Shown: positions 61,302 to 64,000 of the stretch, piece by piece
Layout of the letters: each line of letters starts with the position of its first letter
Position numbering within the stretch: position 1 is the stretch's first letter
Source of the DNA: Actibacterium ureilyticum
GTDB taxonomy: Bacteria; Pseudomonadota; Alphaproteobacteria; Rhodobacterales; Rhodobacteraceae
Assembly: GCF_002285435.1 (NCBI RefSeq)
Contig: NZ_NSBT01000026.1
Span: 62,001-126,000, forward strand
DNA length: 64,000 nt
Direction: 5' to 3'
Position numbers and translations under genes: made by a program
The notes under the pieces: generated by a model
Databases searched by the model: none
What the model was told of the DNA's origin: nothing
The model's input: the letters and a program-made list of their open reading frames with translations, nothing else

Positions 61302-62090
61302 ATGATCGGCAGCGCCAATCTCAACATCATGCTCAAGGCCGCCCGCAAGGCCGGTCGCAGCCTCGTGAAGGATTTCCGCGAGGTCGAGAACCTGCAGGTG
61401 TCGGTAAAGGCGGCGGGCGATTTCGTGTCGCGCGCGGATGTCGCGGCGGAAAACATCCTGAAGGAAGAGCTGCTGGGCGCGCGGCCCAATTACGGCTGGC
61501 TGGGCGAGGAAACCGGCGGCCAGGACGGGGCCGACCCGACCCGGCGCTGGATCGTCGATCCGCTGGACGGGACCACCAATTTCCTGCACGGGCTGCCGCA
61601 TTGGGCGATCTCGATCGCGCTGGAGCAGAAGGGCGAGATCGTGGCCGGTGTGGTTTTCGACGCCGCCAAGGACGAGATGTTCTTTGCCGAAAAGGGCGCG
61701 GGCGCGTGGATGAACGACACCCGCATTCGGGTTTCGGGGCGGCACCGGATGATCGAATCCATCTTTGCCACCGGGGTGCCGTTCGCGGCCAAGAAGACCC
61801 TGCCGGCGACGTTGCATGATTTCAGCCGTCTGCTGCCGAAATGCGCGGGTGTGCGGCGTTGGGGCGCGGCGGCGCTGGACATGGCCTATGTCGCGGCGGG
61901 CCGCTATGACGGCTATTGGGAGCGCGAGGTGAACGCCTGGGACATCGCCGCGGGGCTGATCATCGTCAAGGAAGCGGGCGGGTTGGTCGATGCCGTGCGC
62001 GAGGGGCACAAGCCGCTGGAAGATGGCGATGTGATCGTGGCCAATGACGCGATCTTCAATGAATTCGTGCGCACGATCCGCGACCGCTAG
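61302..62090 (+). CDS. suhB: Inositol-monophosphatase-family phosphatase
   Basis: A 262-residue Mg2+-dependent phosphatase. Signatures: GDFVSRADVAAENILKEELLGARPNYGWLGEETGGQDG, the metal site IVDPLDGTTNFLHGLPHWAISIALEQKGEIVAGVVFD, GVRRWGAAALDMAYVAAGRYDGYWEREVNAWDIAAG. Like SuhB it can hydrolyse inositol-1-phosphate and has non-catalytic RNA-polymerase roles in E. coli. Ribosome site AAGGAGA (61289-61295). Upstream 240 bp hold no visible gene. Its stop overlaps the GFA gene by 4 bp. Confidence 0.93.
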   Translation: MIGSANLNIMLKAARKAGRSLVKDFREVENLQVSVKAAGDFVSRADVAAENILKEELLGARPNYGWLGEETGGQDGADPTRRWIVDPLDGTTNFLHGLPHWAISIALEQKGEIVAGVVFDAAKDEMFFAEKGAGAWMNDTRIRVSGRHRMIESIFATGVPFAAKKTLPATLHDFSRLLPKCAGVRRWGAAALDMAYVAAGRYDGYWEREVNAWDIAAGLIIVKEAGGLVDAVREGHKPLEDGDVIVANDAIFNEFVRTIRDR

Positions 62091-62455
62091 GTGCTGCGGT
62101 CGCTGGGGTGGTTGACCCCGTCGGCCCAGGGCACCGGATCCAGATCGCGCGGGTTCACACCGTCGATCCCGCCCACATTCACACCGTATTCGTTCGGGTT
62201 CGACCGCCGTTGGTGGTGGGTATAGATCCCGCAGGTCTTGCAGAAGAAATGCCGCGCCGTGCCGGTCCCGAACTGGTAGAGCGTCAGGTTCTCCGCCCCC
62301 TTCACGATCCGCAGCCCGTCCAGCGCGACCGAGGCCGCCATCGCCCCGCGCCGCCGGCAGAACGAACAGTCGCAGCGCCGGGCGCTGGCCAGATCGTCGG
62401 TGATATCGACCTCCAGCTCGACGGCACCGCAATGACAGGTCAGGCGTTTCTTCAT
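62087..62455 (-). CDS. GFA-family zinc-binding protein
   Basis: A 122-residue small protein of the GFA/CENP-V family (glutathione-dependent formaldehyde-activating fold). Zinc-binding cysteines are in TCHCGAVELEV, RRCDCSFCRRRG and FFCKTCGIYTHHQ. Members were proposed to form S-hydroxymethylglutathione, but most bacterial relatives are not proven. Its ATG overlaps the rhomboid stop (ATGA), so the two are cotranscribed. Confidence 0.9.
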   Translation of the reverse strand: MKKRLTCHCGAVELEVDITDDLASARRCDCSFCRRRGAMAASVALDGLRIVKGAENLTLYQFGTGTARHFFCKTCGIYTHHQRRSNPNEYGVNVGGIDGVNPRDLDPVPWADGVNHPSDRST

Positions 62456-63189
62456 TTGCGCCGCACCACGGGGATCGAGCTGCGCTGATACCGTGCCTCG
62501 GGGTGGGGCGGGTGGCCGTGGGTGCGGTTCCAATAGCGCGGCCCGCCGCGGCGCAGCCAGACCGGTGCCATCAGTGCAAGCCCCGCCAGGAATCCGCCCG
62601 CATGGGCCCAATAGGCGACACCGCCCTCTTGCGCGGCGCTGCCGATCCCGCCGAAGAGCTGCAGCGCGAACCAAAGCCCCAGCATGATCCAGGCGGGGAT
62701 CGGAAAGATGCGGAAGATGATGATGAAGATGAACAGCACATCCACCCGCGCCTTGGGAAACAGCAGCATATAGCCCCCCATCACCCCCGCGATCGCGCCC
62801 GAAGCCCCCACCATCGGCACGCGCGAGCCGGTATCGGCGGCATATTGCAGGAACGCGGCGGCAAACCCGCAGGCCAGATAGAAGCCCAGATAGGGCACAT
62901 GGCCCAGCTCGTCTTCCAGGTTGTCGCCGAAGATCCACAGGAAAAGCATGTTGCCGCCCAGATGCATCAGCCCGCCATGCAGGAACATCGAGGTCAGGAA
63001 GCCCTGAAAGCCGCCGCCATTCGACACCGCCGCCGGGACCAGCGCCCAATTGGCAAAGAACTGGTTCAGCCGCGCGGGTTCGGAAAACAGCGGCCAATAG
63101 GACAGGAACACCAGTACATTCACTGCGATCAGCGCATAGGTGACATAGGGCGTGCGTTGGGACGGGTTATGGTCGCGGATCGGAAACAT
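62452..63189 (-). CDS. Rhomboid-family intramembrane serine protease
   Basis: A 245-residue membrane protein with six to seven helices. Catalytic dyad: serine in PMVGASGAIAGVMGGYML and histidine in VAYWAHAGGFLAG; HGGLMHLGGNMLFLWIFGDNLEDELG is the conserved loop/helix 2. It cleaves transmembrane segments within the membrane; substrate unknown. Unusual for bacteria only in its long hydrophilic tail (WLRRGGPRYWNRTHGHPPHPEARYQRS). Start at 63189 gives the family start. Confidence 0.93.
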   Translation of the reverse strand: MFPIRDHNPSQRTPYVTYALIAVNVLVFLSYWPLFSEPARLNQFFANWALVPAAVSNGGGFQGFLTSMFLHGGLMHLGGNMLFLWIFGDNLEDELGHVPYLGFYLACGFAAAFLQYAADTGSRVPMVGASGAIAGVMGGYMLLFPKARVDVLFIFIIIFRIFPIPAWIMLGLWFALQLFGGIGSAAQEGGVAYWAHAGGFLAGLALMAPVWLRRGGPRYWNRTHGHPPHPEARYQRSSIPVVRRK

Positions 63190-63336
63190 GGCGCCACGCT
63201 AGCGGTCTGGCGGAACAGGTCAAGCGGCCATTCCGCGGGGCGTTTCGGGAATGACGTTGCCTGTGTTTTAAGCAGATGCCGCGTTTGTGGGTCATCAAGC
63301 CGGCTGATCGGGCGCGTTTATGCTGCGGCGCGGCGT

Positions 63337-63353
63337 AATATCTGCGCGATATT
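63337..63353. promoter_or_regulatory. Dyad upstream of the TPR protein
   Basis: AATATC (63337-63342), five bases, GATATT (63348-63353) is a perfect 6-bp dyad 25 bp upstream of the TPR gene start. A possible operator; short. Confidence 0.35.
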
Positions 63354-63377
63354 GCTGCGATGCGGCATTATCGGGAC

Positions 63378-63923
63378 ATGCGACATTTCATATTCCTTCT
63401 GATGATGGCGGGTGCGCCGTCCGCATGGGCGAGTGACTGTCCCGTACCCCTTGAAAAGAACCCTCGGCAGGCCGAGCTGCTGGACGAGATCCGGTCGGCC
63501 TCTGATTCGCTCAGCGCGCTGCATCTGACCAACCGCATGTGGGAGATCTGGGCCACCGCCCCCGACGACCACGCGCAAGAGCTGCTGAACACGGGAATCG
63601 AACGGCGCGCGATGTATGACCTGAGCGGCGCGCGCAAGGCGTTCGATGCGCTGATCGCGTATTGCCCGGATTACGCCGAAGGCTATAATCAGCGCGCTTT
63701 CGTGTCGGTGATCGAGGGCGACCCGACCCGCGCGCTGCCGGACCTGAACCGCGCCGTGCGCCTGTCGCCGGAACATTTCGCCGCCCGCACCGGGCAGGCG
63801 ATGGTCCTGATGCAGCTTGGCCGCACGCCCGAGGCCGCAACCGCGCTGAAATCGGCGCTGGCGCTGAACCCCTGGCTGCCCGAGCGAATCTTCCTGCAGG
63901 AGCTGGCAGGCCAGGCCACCTGA
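63378..63923 (+). CDS. Exported TPR protein
   Basis: A 181-residue protein with signal peptide (MRHFIFLLMMAGAPSAWAS, cleaved near WAS-DC) and TPR-like repeats (about 80-160; LLNTGIERRAMYDLSGARKAFDALIAYCPDYAEGYNQRAFVSVIEGDPTRALPDLNRAVRLSPEHFAARTGQAMVLMQLGRTPEAATALKSALALNP). Cys just after the cleavage site (SDCPVP) is not a lipobox. It is probably a periplasmic protein-interaction module. Start at 63378 rather than 63360 because the signal peptide begins there. The remaining 77 bp to the window edge hold no gene I can support. Confidence 0.8.
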   Translation: MRHFIFLLMMAGAPSAWASDCPVPLEKNPRQAELLDEIRSASDSLSALHLTNRMWEIWATAPDDHAQELLNTGIERRAMYDLSGARKAFDALIAYCPDYAEGYNQRAFVSVIEGDPTRALPDLNRAVRLSPEHFAARTGQAMVLMQLGRTPEAATALKSALALNPWLPERIFLQELAGQAT

Positions 63924-64000
63924 CACGGCGCCTGTTGTGCGCCGCGCCCCGTCGCGCTAGGACTGGTTCCGGCCCAATCGGCTTGGGCGGGCGTGATGGA

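Noticed and set aside
63924-64000. Gene at the right edge
   Set aside because: Only 77 bp remain and no frame with recognisable content is visible.

Overview
This 64 kb window is high-GC chromosomal DNA from an alphaproteobacterium. It very probably comes from the order Rhodobacterales (Rhodobacter/Roseobacter lineage). The evidence is a SAM-II riboswitch in front of metZ, a BioR-type biotin regulator with matching boxes, an aa3-type cytochrome oxidase subunit I, families typical of the group (DUF6446, DUF2948, UPF0262, DUF2244, Hint-domain proteins) and a CtrA-type site. No insertion sequence, prophage, integrase, CRISPR array or rRNA operon is visible. Most of the window is vertically inherited housekeeping DNA with short gaps and many 4-bp stop/start overlaps.

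Layout, 0-13 kb: yciB; a hydrolase/GST pair; metZ behind a SAM-II riboswitch and intrinsic terminator; folE2; trkH; bioR-bioY-bioB; a secreted SPOR/peptidoglycan-binding protein with a dead trypsin-like domain; a PLP decarboxylase. 12-19.5 kb: glyQ, a small anchored protein, glyS and a PPDK-like protein, then a SleB-type cell-wall hydrolase. 19.5-28.7 kb: folB-folP-glmM, an EamA exporter, a Ca-type P-ATPase, ilvC and two tandem Lrp regulators. 28.6-41 kb: a Hint-domain protein, a class V aminotransferase, a UbiH-type monooxygenase, a HAD nucleotidase, a GntR regulator, a glycosyltransferase fused to a MshEN-like domain, carA, yqeY, a sporadic MKWSKLK-type protein, DUF2244 and ctaD. 41-45 kb: an AEC transporter, lipB, a secreted peptidoglycan-binding protein, tRNA-Leu(GAG) and a third Lrp. 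45-50.6 kb: an accessory-looking four-gene operon (SARP/TPR regulator, cytosolic PAP2/haloperoxidase-like protein with a 13-fold Asn-Arg repeat, cytosolic subtilase, four-helix membrane protein). 50.6-64 kb: a LysR/quinone-reductase-like pair, tRNA-Thr(GGT), murA-DUF2948-hisD-UPF0262-LMW phosphatase and three more coupled genes, metF/metR, an NYN-LOTUS protein, an inositol-monophosphatase-family enzyme, a GFA protein, a rhomboid protease and a TPR lipid- or periplasm-directed protein.

Connections: folE2, folB and folP are three steps of folate synthesis. metF (with a perfect MetR box and divergent metR) uses folate to feed methionine synthesis, and metZ, controlled by SAM, supplies homocysteine. 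BioR boxes tie biotin uptake and the last biotin-synthesis step to one repressor. glmM and murA are both on the UDP-GlcNAc to peptidoglycan route.

The best candidates for something new are the four-gene SARP/PAP2/subtilase/membrane operon, and the glycosyltransferase carrying a two-motif MshEN-like (c-di-GMP-binding family) module behind a perfect CtrA-type site. All functional statements are from sequence reading alone; no database search was run.
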